A stretch of DNA of 51,820 nucleotides from an uncultured Alistipes sp. Lineage in GTDB: Bacteria; Bacteroidota; Bacteroidia; Bacteroidales; Rikenellaceae. Shown here in pieces: positions 7,868 to 16,683 of the stretch. The number at the start of each line of letters is the position of its first letter. Position 1 is the first letter of the stretch. The notes under the pieces are model-generated. The model was given only the letters and a program-made list of their open reading frames with translations. It did not search any database and had not been told where the DNA came from. The position numbers and the translations under genes were made by a program. Location of the stretch: the NCBI GenBank assembly GCA_944321765.1, contig CALUMQ010000037.1, positions 1 through 51,820 on the forward strand, given 5' to 3'.

Positions 7868-10060
7868 TTATTTTTTCGATTTCAACCGGTTGACCATGCG
7901 CACGAGCTCCTTGCGGAAAGTCGGCGAAAGATCCTCCTGCGACAGCAGCTCGCGGCCCGCGCGGGCAATCTGCTCCTTGTGCACCGAGAGGTTGAACCAC
8001 GCCAGCGACTCGGCAAGGCGCGTACGCAGCGTCTCGGACTGGGTCGCGTCGTTGAGCAGCGCGAGCAGTTCGTCGGTCATCTGGTTGTAGGGACGGTTCT
8101 TCAGGAACGAGATGCTCATGAGTTTCATGCGCTCCGAGGTCTTCGGATCGCGCAGTTCGGCAAGCGTCTCCTCGGCCTGCGACAGTCCATCGGCATTCTC
8201 GATCTTCCGCAGCAGCTCCTGCTTCAGCGAATCGGCGTGGAAGTAGTGCTTGTCGGCGAAATAGCTTTCGATGGCCTGCTTCGTCTTCACGCGGTCGAAG
8301 CACTGGATCGACTCGCCGATGTTGAACACGATGCGTGCGGCGTTGCGGTCCTGGGCATAGACGTCGATCAGGATGGGAATGAACCGCTCATCCCCGACAC
8401 GCCCCATACGGGTGACGGCCACCCGGCGCAGGAACTCGAACCGGTCGTAGGCCGCCAGGCACAACGCCTCGCGGTAGACCTCTCCGCCAAGCGACTCCAG
8501 CAGCCGGAAGGCGTTGTAACGCACGACGGCATAGGGCGACTGCTTCATCTTGTCGAGCAAAAGATCAGACAGGTCCGGGCAATCGCTCTCCCAGAGGCGG
8601 ATCATGGCGAGATTCTGCACGTCGGGAATCTCGTGGTTCAGCTGTGCGAGCCAGAACTCCGCGTCGCGGTTCGCCGCCATGGCGTTGATATCCAGTCCGG
8701 GATGTGCGGCGACAAAGCGATAGGTCGGGTCACCGATGACGTGCGACTCCAGGATGTGGATGTTCTGCGCCCAGGCGCCGATCCGGAGCCCTTCGCCAAG
8801 CAGCCCCAGCAGGTCGAAGGCCGATTTGTCCTGAAGCACGTTCACGCTGTTGGCAAAGGTCGTCACGCAGCGTCCGTCGGAGAAGATGTAGTGTCCGGCG
8901 ATGAAGTTGTCCTCGCGGTAGTCGCCGTTGTAGCAGGCGTCGAAGATCACGAAGCGCGCATTGGGGGCAATGGCGGGAATCTCCTCAAGAATGATTCCCG
9001 TCCGGAGATCGGCCAGCGAATCCATACGCAGCTGTCCGGCGGTGTCGGGAGCGCAGTACCACGTCGAGTCAAGCCCCAGTTCGGCGGCCTGACGCAGCGC
9101 CGAGGAGCGGCTCGAGGCCGAACGGCGCGCACGCTCGCGCAGCATGAAGCCCATCTCGAAGCAGGCATCCTCCGGTGTGGAGACATACGGCGTGCCGGAG
9201 AGGTACTGCCGGTCGGCCAGGCCGTGCTCGTGGAAGACCATCATGTCGAGATCGTCGCGCCGCACCTCGCGGATCACCGTGCTCTTCATGAAGGGCTGCA
9301 TCGAGTAGCGCAGGAACTTGGCGCCCTGCGCATGGCGGAACGTATCGCCGAACTGTTCGTCGAGCAGCATCTGCTCGTCACGCCACGCCACCAGCGAGTT
9401 GGAGTAGGAGCCGTGGCCCGTGTAGGAGACGAAGCGGTCGAAGCGGGTGGCCGCGCGGTGTTCGCGGACAGCCTTCTCCAGATAGCGCGCGATCTGCGCG
9501 TAGGGGTCACCGAAAGCCTTCTGCGCCTTGATGCGCCCCGAATAGATGTCGCAGCTGATGTACTGCGGCGAATCGGGAGCCAGTTCGTAATAGTGGAACA
9601 GCCCGCGCGCCGGAGCTCCCTGAGGGATGAACTTCAGGTCGAAATCGTCGTAGAAGCGGTCCGAGGGAACGGAGACTTCGTGAATGTCGTATTCATACTC
9701 GTTCATCTTGAAGGCCGAAGTAAGGTGCTGCGCCTTGGTAATCATGGCGATCGGAATGTCGCCCACAAAGACACATCCTTCGAGTCCCCGGCGGGCGTGA
9801 AGATCGACGAGGACTTCGCGGACCTCCTCGGGAGCGCTCCAGCGGTCCGAGACCACAAAGACGGGCAGACCCTCCTCCTCAAGAACCTTCCGGTAGGCAT
9901 CGACCTGCGGCCGACAGCGCTCCAGCGTGACATCGTCGATCACAACGGCGAACGTCCGCGGCCCCTCAATGGTCGGGGCTTCGATCGTCTGCGAACGGCC
10001 CGGCACAGCGAGCAGCAGCAGGACAACCGTCCCCCAAAAACGATTTAGCGATTTGTGCAT
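7868..10060 (-). CDS. C25 (gingipain-type) cysteine peptidase with HEAT-like repeats, copy C
   Basis: The first of the three tandem C25 paralogues in transcription order is 730 residues long if it starts at the ATG at 10060 (MHKSLNRFWG), where a signal peptide begins. The open frame continues upstream to a TTG at 10144, but that extension has no signal-peptide character. Proposed catalytic residues are His279 (FHEHGLAD) and Cys376 (VIFDACYNGDY), the latter block very close to gingipain. HVIGDPTYRF follows, then HEAT-like repeats to the C terminus. A 100-base gap without a recognisable promoter separates it from the DUF6850 gene, so it is probably read from the TonB-receptor promoter. No type IX sorting domain is present. 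Confidence 0.8.
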   Translation of the reverse strand: MHKSLNRFWGTVVLLLLAVPGRSQTIEAPTIEGPRTFAVVIDDVTLERCRPQVDAYRKVLEEEGLPVFVVSDRWSAPEEVREVLVDLHARRGLEGCVFVGDIPIAMITKAQHLTSAFKMNEYEYDIHEVSVPSDRFYDDFDLKFIPQGAPARGLFHYYELAPDSPQYISCDIYSGRIKAQKAFGDPYAQIARYLEKAVREHRAATRFDRFVSYTGHGSYSNSLVAWRDEQMLLDEQFGDTFRHAQGAKFLRYSMQPFMKSTVIREVRRDDLDMMVFHEHGLADRQYLSGTPYVSTPEDACFEMGFMLRERARRSASSRSSALRQAAELGLDSTWYCAPDTAGQLRMDSLADLRTGIILEEIPAIAPNARFVIFDACYNGDYREDNFIAGHYIFSDGRCVTTFANSVNVLQDKSAFDLLGLLGEGLRIGAWAQNIHILESHVIGDPTYRFVAAHPGLDINAMAANRDAEFWLAQLNHEIPDVQNLAMIRLWESDCPDLSDLLLDKMKQSPYAVVRYNAFRLLESLGGEVYREALCLAAYDRFEFLRRVAVTRMGRVGDERFIPILIDVYAQDRNAARIVFNIGESIQCFDRVKTKQAIESYFADKHYFHADSLKQELLRKIENADGLSQAEETLAELRDPKTSERMKLMSISFLKNRPYNQMTDELLALLNDATQSETLRTRLAESLAWFNLSVHKEQIARAGRELLSQEDLSPTFRKELVRMVNRLKSKK

Positions 10061-10160
10061 ATCAATGAATTTTATCCATGGATGAAAACAGCATCGGAGA
10101 AGAGCCCCTCCGGGCCCCTCTCCTCTCGCTGCATACTTTGGCAATGTATGGTCGGATCCA

Positions 10161-11798
10161 TCAGAAAAGCAATCCCACCTTGAAGCTGGCCAGCAGCCGG
10201 TCCTTGAACAGATCCTGGTGATCCTGGGCCTTGAAATAGTCGGCCGCCGCCGAGACGAAGAGCGCCCCGCGCGATCCGAAGAGTCCCGAAAGCGAATAGG
10301 TCACCTCGCCGCCGCAGGAGGTATATCCCGTGCCGAGGCTGTAGAAGTCCCGCAGCGTGAAGTCCCGGTAGCACTCCGTATCGGCCTTGTAGCCGTTGTA
10401 GTCGATCGCATTGTCGCTGTTCGTCTTCAGCGCCCCGCGCACACCGGCCAGAATCGCATGACGCGACCCGATGCGGAAGTTCTTCTTCGCAAAGAGGTTC
10501 ATCGTGATGTTGTCGATGTTCTGCGTGCTGTGCGGGAAGTAGTAGATGTTGTCGAGCTGCTCCGACTCCATTCCCATGCCAATGGTCCAGTCATAGCCGC
10601 CGTCATCGGTCGTGCGCATGTACTGCATCGATCCCCGCAGGTAGGCCGACGAGGCATTCGACCGGATGTTCTTGGCCTTGATGATCCACTTGGCCACCTC
10701 GAACGAGTTATCATACTCCTGCACGTACTGGATGCCATCGATGCTGCGGTGGTCGTACGACAGATTGAAGAGGAGCGCATTGGCGCGCGAAAGCGTGAAG
10801 CGTGCGTTCAACGCCACGGAGTAGCGCTCGTCGATCGTCGTGCCGACCATCTTCGGGATGGAGTAGCTGTCGGTCACATCCTCCACCTCCTGCGAATAGT
10901 TGCCCGACAGCAGCAGGTGCACGCCCTTCGAACGGAAGGTGTACTCCCCACCCACGCCCATGCAGTTGGCGTTGTAGATACGCTGGTTGTCGGCATTCAG
11001 CGACCCGATCTCGGCGTTGATGAAGAAGCCCGGGAAGTTCATGACGTAGGCCGTCTGGTTGACCAGCGTCACGGAGTTCGTGGCGGCTCCGTCCTCACGA
11101 CGCGAATAGTAGTGGTAATGGGCGCCCAGGGCATGTTTCGACCCGAGCAGCACCGTCACGCCGGGATTGATCTCGAACTTCGACAGCGAGGTCAGCGGCC
11201 GCGGGTCGAGCTGCTTGGCGGCCTGACCGTTCTGATAGCCGAGGTCCACGCCGATGACCACATGGCGCCACAGAACGGGCGATGCAGCCTTCACCTCCAT
11301 ATCGAAGAGCTGGTTGATCCACTTGCTCTTGTTGGGATCGGCAAGGTAGAACGGCGTACCCCGCAGCGGATCGAAGAGCGTCGCGTTGTACTCCGCATCC
11401 CGAAGATTCTCCCGCGTATAGGAGAAGCGGCCCCAGACATACGTATTGCGCAATCCGGCGATGCGTCCGCCACCGTCCGTGGAGAAGCTGTACGCCGTGT
11501 TGTTGGCGCCCTCCTGCACCCGTTTGAGCGATCCCTTCTCACGGTCGAGGCCCAGAGCCACCTGGCTGTAATAGCCGATCGAGTCGAGCTGGATCCCCGA
11601 GGCGTTTTTCGAATGGGTGAAATGCAGGTTCTCGAGCTTCAACCGCTCGATGGAGGCCGGAGTGTTGGCCCGGGCAACGACGTACCCGGCGGTATCGTCC
11701 GGGAGCGCGGTCTCCGCCTGCTGTGCCGACGCCCCGAGCGTTACGCAGGCGGCCATCAGCAAACTTCCAGTCAATCTGAAGTAGTTGTATGTTGTCAT
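10161..11798 (-). CDS. DUF6850-type outer-membrane beta-barrel protein
   Basis: The 545-residue protein has a Sec signal peptide (about 1-26, ending ASAQ). It has alternating hydrophobic/polar strands with many aromatic girdle residues and a C-terminal phenylalanine (KVGLLF), all typical of an outer-membrane barrel folded by Bam. I recognise it as resembling DUF6850, whose members often sit with a DUF4876 lipoprotein and a TonB-dependent receptor, exactly the order here. The barrel may form a second channel or a partner of the receptor; its substrate is unknown. It lies 19 bases after the DUF4876 stop and 100 bases before the first C25 peptidase. Confidence 0.75.
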   Translation of the reverse strand: MTTYNYFRLTGSLLMAACVTLGASAQQAETALPDDTAGYVVARANTPASIERLKLENLHFTHSKNASGIQLDSIGYYSQVALGLDREKGSLKRVQEGANNTAYSFSTDGGGRIAGLRNTYVWGRFSYTRENLRDAEYNATLFDPLRGTPFYLADPNKSKWINQLFDMEVKAASPVLWRHVVIGVDLGYQNGQAAKQLDPRPLTSLSKFEINPGVTVLLGSKHALGAHYHYYSRREDGAATNSVTLVNQTAYVMNFPGFFINAEIGSLNADNQRIYNANCMGVGGEYTFRSKGVHLLLSGNYSQEVEDVTDSYSIPKMVGTTIDERYSVALNARFTLSRANALLFNLSYDHRSIDGIQYVQEYDNSFEVAKWIIKAKNIRSNASSAYLRGSMQYMRTTDDGGYDWTIGMGMESEQLDNIYYFPHSTQNIDNITMNLFAKKNFRIGSRHAILAGVRGALKTNSDNAIDYNGYKADTECYRDFTLRDFYSLGTGYTSCGGEVTYSLSGLFGSRGALFVSAAADYFKAQDHQDLFKDRLLASFKVGLLF

Positions 11799-11817
11799 AG
11801 CACGTGTCGTCTTTGGG

Positions 11818-13125
11818 TTATTGATTCAGTGACCAGCTCCAGGCAGGCTGTTTCTCTCCGTTGCGGCGGTGCATCGGAGGCGTCATCACCTCGAAATCGG
11901 CCGAGGAGTCGTTCGTATCCTGGTAGATCGGAGTCCCGTCGGCACGGTGGCCGATCACCTTCCGGCACACGCTCTTGTTGACGTACGCGGCCTCCACCGA
12001 GGCGGCCCCGGCATCCACAAAGCCCGGAATACGCTTCATGTTCAGCGCCGTCGAGGTGGGAATCAGCTCCACGCCGTCGAGAATCTGGTCGGCCGGAATA
12101 CGGGCGTATTCGGTCGAGCTGCCGACGGGGTGCTGCGTCGTTTCGCCGAGCTTCCAGTAGCTCGTATCCTCGTAGGTAAGCTCTCGACCCGGCTGGTAGA
12201 GGCAGAAGGCCGATCCGAAGACCGAGGTCAGCCACTGAAGCGTGTTCACGCTGCCCGACCAGTAGACATACGTCAGATTCGGAACGTCCGGATTGTTGCG
12301 CTGCGCATTGCCCGACCACGCCTCGAACTCCACCTTCGAGTTGTCCATCAGGGCATATTCGCCCGTACCTCCCTGGTTCTTCGTGTGGTCGGCGGCCTCC
12401 TGGGCCACGATGACCGACTCGCCCGGATAGAGCGGATAGTCCTGACCCGTACCCGGGAACTGCCATACGACCATGCCGTAGACGTAGTTGTTCTGTCCGT
12501 CCTCGGCCGGCCACTCCGGAAGCGTCGCCGTGGCGACATTCGGGTGCAGCTGTGCAAAGCAGAGGTGATCCAGGTAGTAGACCTCGTCACCGTTGTTGTA
12601 GATCTCGTAGAACTGGTTGCGGAAATAGTACCCCGGGCTGCCGCAGTAGAAGATCTCGCGGAAGCAGAGACTCCCCACCTGCGCCGGACGGATCGACATC
12701 GAGTAGTCCTGCGATGCCGCAGCCTCCTCGGGGCTGATGTCATGCATCAGCGCCTTGTTCTGCAGCGATCCGTTGAGGTAATAGGTCGCACCCTCGAACT
12801 CGACGTTGCCCGTCACCGAGATCGTGTAGTTGCCCGGCGTGACGTCCGCGACGGCGATACCGTTCTCGTCGGTCGTCGTCTCGATGATGGCATCCTCGTC
12901 GTAATTGACGAAACGGACGTTCAGTCCCGCAGGTTTGAAATTCGGATCCGCCTCGCCGTTTCCGTCCGAATCGACGAAGCCCGTAACGGCGCTGACCTTG
13001 ATGGCGACGCTGATCGGATCGACGATCGACGCGTCATGAGCGCTCTCCATCATGTCGATGCACGAACTCATTCCGAGAGTCGCTCCTAACAGGGTCACAA
13101 GGCTGAATATGGTTCTCTTTTTCAT
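11818..13125 (-). CDS. DUF4876-type surface lipoprotein
   Basis: The 435-residue protein has a lipoprotein signal peptide ending LGMSSC, with Cys22 as the lipid-anchored residue. After it comes a region like a transthyretin/carboxypeptidase-regulatory fold (about 40-110: GLNVRFVNYDEDA, TTDENGIAVADVTPGNYTISV). A larger domain follows with REIFYCGSPGYYFRNQFYEIYNNGDEV in two blocks, resembling lamin-tail-like folds. It matches DUF4876 by overall layout and by its place between a TonB receptor (18 bases upstream) and a DUF6850 barrel. A ligand-capture role for the receptor, as SusD does for SusC, is a reasonable inference but not shown. Confidence 0.75.
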   Translation of the reverse strand: MKKRTIFSLVTLLGATLGMSSCIDMMESAHDASIVDPISVAIKVSAVTGFVDSDGNGEADPNFKPAGLNVRFVNYDEDAIIETTTDENGIAVADVTPGNYTISVTGNVEFEGATYYLNGSLQNKALMHDISPEEAAASQDYSMSIRPAQVGSLCFREIFYCGSPGYYFRNQFYEIYNNGDEVYYLDHLCFAQLHPNVATATLPEWPAEDGQNNYVYGMVVWQFPGTGQDYPLYPGESVIVAQEAADHTKNQGGTGEYALMDNSKVEFEAWSGNAQRNNPDVPNLTYVYWSGSVNTLQWLTSVFGSAFCLYQPGRELTYEDTSYWKLGETTQHPVGSSTEYARIPADQILDGVELIPTSTALNMKRIPGFVDAGAASVEAAYVNKSVCRKVIGHRADGTPIYQDTNDSSADFEVMTPPMHRRNGEKQPAWSWSLNQ

Positions 13126-13143
13126 GATATGGCTCTTTTGGGG

Positions 13144-15990
13144 TTATTTTATCTTGATCGACAGGGCCGCTCCGAAGAAGAACGTACTGGCATTGCGCCG
13201 GGTGTAGCTGCCCGGATTCTTCTTGCTCTCCCAGATCGGCGTGCTGCGGAACATGTTGTTGGCAAAGAACGAGATGCGCATGAAGTCGCGGATCTCCTTC
13301 GTCACGTTGATGTTCATGCAGAGGATCGGCGGCATCGACCCCTCGAGCACGAGGCGGTGCGTATCGAGCGACGGACGCATGTCGATGCGCTGGAACTCCG
13401 GCTCCTCGATCCGCGACGGATCGAAATCGTAAACCTGCCCGTCGAGGCGCGAGATGTACTTCACGGGGATCGAGTCGTTGCCGTAGGTCGTGTAGTTGCG
13501 CTCGTGCCACGTGATGCTGGCCGTCAGCGTCACGACGAATCCGATGCGCGGGATGTTGTGCGTAGCACGCAGGTTGGTCGTCGTGCGCGTCGAGTGGCTG
13601 ACCGTATTGCCCGGTTCGAAGACTCCCATGTGCGGGTACATGTCCTCGACCGTGCTGCCGCCCGGACGGTTGTCGAACGTATAGTAGTTCTTCCACGACT
13701 TGTATTTCGTCCACGACCCGTTGAGTCCGAACGACGTGCGGATGGCGTCGATACGTCCGAAGTCAATATCCAGCTCGACACCCTCGGTCTCGTAGGCCGA
13801 GAAGTTCGTCGGAATGCGGTAGCTCAGCAGGATCTTGTCCGACGACGCAACGCTCAGCACCGGCAGATCGGTCTCGTTCGCGGGCTTCGCAGCCTCATAC
13901 TGGATGTAGTCGACGCACTTGAAGGTATCGAACGTCTGGCTCAGCATGTAGCCGTTGTTGCTACGGTCGCGGAAGTAGGTGACCGATCCGCGGACCTGAC
14001 CGATGCGGAAGTCGGTGCCCACCTCCCACTTGGAGGTCTTCGAGAGCTCCAGGTCGGGATTCTCGGCCGAGTAGACGTGCGTCGTGGCGATCTGGAACTT
14101 CTGCGCATCGGAGAAGCCGCTCTGGGCGCTGTTGTCGAAGTTCAGGATGTCGAAATAGGCGTTGTCGGGATAGAGGTACCCCAGCGAGGGGGCCTTGTAG
14201 GTGATACCGTATCCGCCGCGGATGCTCCAGTGGTCGGGAATCAGCTCGTACGAGGCATTCAGACGCGGGGCAAGACCGCCCTTCTTCATGTCGAAGACCT
14301 TGTCGTAGCGGACGCCGGCCGAGATGTCGAGACGCCGCGAGAGGATATCCATCGAGAAGTTCTCCTCGAGGAACAGGCCCACGTGGTTCATGAACGGAAC
14401 GTCGCGGAAGGCGCGTTCACGCTGTGTGGCGAAGTTCTCGCCCAACGTGCGGTAGGGAGGGAACTCCGGATCGAAGACCTTGCCGCGTCCGAGGTTGCCC
14501 GACGAACGGAAGTCGGCACCGACGGTCAGCGAGTGGCGCGTGGGGCCCAGATCGCCCGAGAAGAGTGCCGACAACTGCGCATAGGTCGTCAGCTCCTTGC
14601 CGTAGAGGTTGTACATCTCCGTATAGCTCGAAGGCAGACGCCACGCCTTGCCGTCGGCATCGGCCGCAGGGATGTTGGTGATCTTCGTCCCGTCGTCGAG
14701 GTAGATGTCACGGCCCGGGAAGCTCGAAAGGATCGCTCCGTCGGTCTTCGACGTGGAGTAGGTCCAGTCGGCATTCGAGCGCATGTCCTCGAAATAGGTC
14801 TTCTTGTTGGTATAGTCCACCGATACGGCGTACTTCACGGCCTTGAACCAGCCGTTGTTGAAGTTCAGGCTTCCGTTGGTGTTGAACCGCAGTCCCAGGT
14901 CGCGCTGGTTCGTCGTGCGAAGGTCGTTCTCGTCGTCGGGGTTCGGCTCGCCCTTGTCCTTCGTGTAGAAGAAGTTCAACGACGTATTGGTCGACCACTT
15001 CCCGATGAGGTTCGAGTAGGCCAGGCGCCCCGTCGCACGGTTGTAGGTATCATACCCTTCGGTCAGATCCTTCTGCGAGAAGGTGTAGTCCACGCCGTAG
15101 TTCAGCACGCCGCCCCGCGCACCGAGTCCCACACCGTGGGAGATGGAGGCCATGTAGACATTGGGGTTCAGGTCCATCTGGATCGACAGCGGCGAACGTC
15201 CCGCCTTGCTGTTGACGATCACGGCTCCCGAGGAGATGTCGCCGTAGCGTGCCGAAGCGATACCCCGGATCACCTCCACGGACTCGATGTTGCTCGTCGT
15301 GATCGTACGCATGTCGATACCCGAGTTGGGCGTTGCGATGCTCGTGGCCGCCGCCGACCCCAACGCTACCGACATCGTCTGCATGTTGGCGTTGTTCGAG
15401 ATCGGGGCTCCGTCCATGATGACCGCCGTACCGAAGCTCGAACCGTTGCGCACGGCGAACGTACTGGCATTCTGAAGCGTGATTTCCGAGGAGGTGCGGG
15501 TCTCGGCGCCCGGAAGCAGCGACATGACGTCGGCCAGCGAGGTGGCCTGGATATGGTCCATTGCCGATTTGGAGATCTTCGAGGCCGTCGATGCGCCGGT
15601 CTTGGTCGATTCGGCCGAGACGACAACGTTCTTCAGATAGAAGGAGGTAGCCTCCAGGGTGAATTCGAAATCCTTCGCGGCGGGAAGGGTCACCGTCTGC
15701 GAAAGGGTCTCATAACCCAGCGAGGAGATCTCGACCTGGTAGGATCCGGCATCGATCGACTTGATTTCGTACTGGCCGTTTGCGTCGGTTGCCGTAGCCA
15801 GTCCGATCTCCGGAAGCGAAACCACGGCATACGCCAAAGGAACCTTGTCAGATTTCCCCCCCCCGGTAGACTCTATCGAATAAATAGTGCCGCGGAAGGT
15901 TGTCTTAGCCCGGTTCTGAGCCGACACGGAGGCCGCACAGCAGAGTAGCAACAGAAACGATACGACTCTCAATGGCAAAAAATCCTTCAT
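13144..15990 (-). CDS. TonB-dependent outer-membrane receptor (non-SusC type)
   Basis: The 948-residue receptor, counted from the ATG at 15990, has a signal peptide ending ASVSAQ, then a carboxypeptidase-regulatory-like domain. A plug follows (SIESVEVIRGIASARYGDISSGAVIV), then a 22-strand type barrel to the C terminus. The open frame reaches 16023, but the longer N terminus is not signal-like. It differs from the SusC at 30329 in lacking the SusC layout and in being paired with DUF4876 and DUF6850 genes. Three consecutive GGG codons form a nine-base G tract (15856-15864) inside the N-terminal domain, a possible slippage site. It is the first gene of a probable six-gene unit ending with the C25 peptidases. 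The imported ligand is unknown; peptide or metal are options. Confidence 0.9.
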   Translation of the reverse strand: MKDFLPLRVVSFLLLLCCAASVSAQNRAKTTFRGTIYSIESTGGGKSDKVPLAYAVVSLPEIGLATATDANGQYEIKSIDAGSYQVEISSLGYETLSQTVTLPAAKDFEFTLEATSFYLKNVVVSAESTKTGASTASKISKSAMDHIQATSLADVMSLLPGAETRTSSEITLQNASTFAVRNGSSFGTAVIMDGAPISNNANMQTMSVALGSAAATSIATPNSGIDMRTITTSNIESVEVIRGIASARYGDISSGAVIVNSKAGRSPLSIQMDLNPNVYMASISHGVGLGARGGVLNYGVDYTFSQKDLTEGYDTYNRATGRLAYSNLIGKWSTNTSLNFFYTKDKGEPNPDDENDLRTTNQRDLGLRFNTNGSLNFNNGWFKAVKYAVSVDYTNKKTYFEDMRSNADWTYSTSKTDGAILSSFPGRDIYLDDGTKITNIPAADADGKAWRLPSSYTEMYNLYGKELTTYAQLSALFSGDLGPTRHSLTVGADFRSSGNLGRGKVFDPEFPPYRTLGENFATQRERAFRDVPFMNHVGLFLEENFSMDILSRRLDISAGVRYDKVFDMKKGGLAPRLNASYELIPDHWSIRGGYGITYKAPSLGYLYPDNAYFDILNFDNSAQSGFSDAQKFQIATTHVYSAENPDLELSKTSKWEVGTDFRIGQVRGSVTYFRDRSNNGYMLSQTFDTFKCVDYIQYEAAKPANETDLPVLSVASSDKILLSYRIPTNFSAYETEGVELDIDFGRIDAIRTSFGLNGSWTKYKSWKNYYTFDNRPGGSTVEDMYPHMGVFEPGNTVSHSTRTTTNLRATHNIPRIGFVVTLTASITWHERNYTTYGNDSIPVKYISRLDGQVYDFDPSRIEEPEFQRIDMRPSLDTHRLVLEGSMPPILCMNINVTKEIRDFMRISFFANNMFRSTPIWESKKNPGSYTRRNASTFFFGAALSIKIK
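15856..15864 (-). repeat. In-frame G9 homopolymer tract in the TonB receptor
   Basis: Nine consecutive C on the + strand read as GGG GGG GGG (Gly-Gly-Gly) in the receptor, around codons 43-45 of the protein. Only one other run of this length is present in the window. Gain or loss of one base would shift the frame before the plug domain. Confidence 0.9.
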
Positions 15991-16361
15991 AAGCGGAATG
16001 TTTTGGGTTAAACAAATATTCATTTACACATCTTGAGGAGTCGTTCTGCGATTCGGCCGAACTCCGGTGCGGCAGGGCTGCACCCGCAAAACGACGGCGC
16101 AAGATAAGAAGATCTCTACGGAAAAGAACCGGCTCAGCATCAATTTACCTACTTCTGGGTATCGGGCGCGGGTTCTCGGTTCCACGAGCGATATACCCTT
16201 GACGAAGCTCTTGTTGCATACCGACAACAAGCGATGTTTTGCATCCTAAAAACTTCCTGTTGCTTACGAAAAGCAATTCGTTTTATAACAAACCGTAATC
16301 AACAGAGCCTTACGAAAGATCTGAAACCTCCTTGAGAACGGCTGTTTGACGGATGAATGCT
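15991..16361 (-). promoter_or_regulatory. Structured leader of the TonB-receptor operon
   Basis: If transcription starts just after the -7 box at 16368-16375, the receptor message has a leader of about 370 bases. It contains at least four stem-loops: TTGCTT/AAGCAA (16260-16265 with 16271-16276), GATG/CATC (16233-16236 with 16242-16245), CTTGTTG/CAACAAG (16210-16216 with 16225-16231), and GGGTAT/ATACCC (16157-16162 with 16193-16198) enclosing a CTCG/CGAG hairpin. I see no cobalamin, TPP or other riboswitch consensus. A regulatory RNA is possible but unproven. Confidence 0.4.
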
Positions 16362-16367
16362 CGTTCA

Positions 16368-16396
16368 CAAATATAGTAAATTTTTCTATGTTGCAA
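16368..16396 (-). promoter_or_regulatory. Promoter of the TonB-receptor/DUF4876/DUF6850/C25 unit
   Basis: On the minus strand TATATTTG (16375-16368) fits TAnnTTTG, and TTG (16396-16394) stands 18 bases upstream, close to the usual -33/-7 spacing. The surrounding 16360-16490 is the most AT-rich part of this intergenic region. Confidence 0.65.
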
Positions 16397-16620
16397 CTAT
16401 TATGGCATAAAAAGACCAAAATAGTACGATATAATATCGTAAAAATAAGTAATTTACATTTATAAAAAATTTTTTTATCGTTCGTTGCACGACCATTTGA
16501 TGTCTGGTGTCTTTCGATCCGTCTCTTTACGAATAAAAATGAAACTTTTTCACACGCCGGAGTTTCGCAGAACACGCAAACGGCATCCCGTCGGACAGAG
16601 ATCGCCGGGTGATGCAAAAC
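16397..16620. other. AT-rich intergenic stretch upstream of the TonB-receptor promoter
   Basis: Together with the leader and promoter this completes the gap between the receptor and the C2 peptidase gene. Frames such as that at 16264-16617 on the minus strand overlap the promoter and show no protein-like features, so no gene is called. No repeat or RNA gene was recognised. Confidence 0.5.
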
Positions 16621-16655
16621 AAAAAATCCGAAGAGAGTCTCCTCTCTTCGGATTT
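16621..16655 (-). terminator. Intrinsic terminator of the GH29-GH38-C2 unit
   Basis: A perfect 14-bp stem (16624-16637 with 16642-16655) has a four-base loop and, on the minus strand, six T residues. It follows the stop of the calpain-like gene by 28 bases and separates that unit from the TonB-receptor promoter. Confidence 0.9.
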
Positions 16656-16683
16656 ACGGATCCGTCGGCAAAAGACGGATGGA

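Noticed and set aside
5501-10048. A + strand open frame of 1515 codons opposite the three C25 genes, and similar long frames opposite susC, GH38 and GH2
   Set aside because: The minus-strand genes have signal peptides, motifs and family structure; the opposite frames have none and result from GC-rich codon use that avoids stops on the other strand.
3418-10060. Type IX secretion of the C25 peptidases
   Set aside because: The C termini end in helical repeats (for example TQNRLKSY) with no beta-sandwich sorting domain.
15991-16361. Cobalamin or TPP riboswitch in the TonB-receptor leader
   Set aside because: I looked for the conserved B12-box and TPP core motifs and found neither; only generic hairpins remain.
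16264-16617. A 117-codon minus-strand frame upstream of the TonB receptor
   Set aside because: It runs through the AT-rich promoter region and low-complexity sequence, with many Cys, Phe and Lys residues and no domain.
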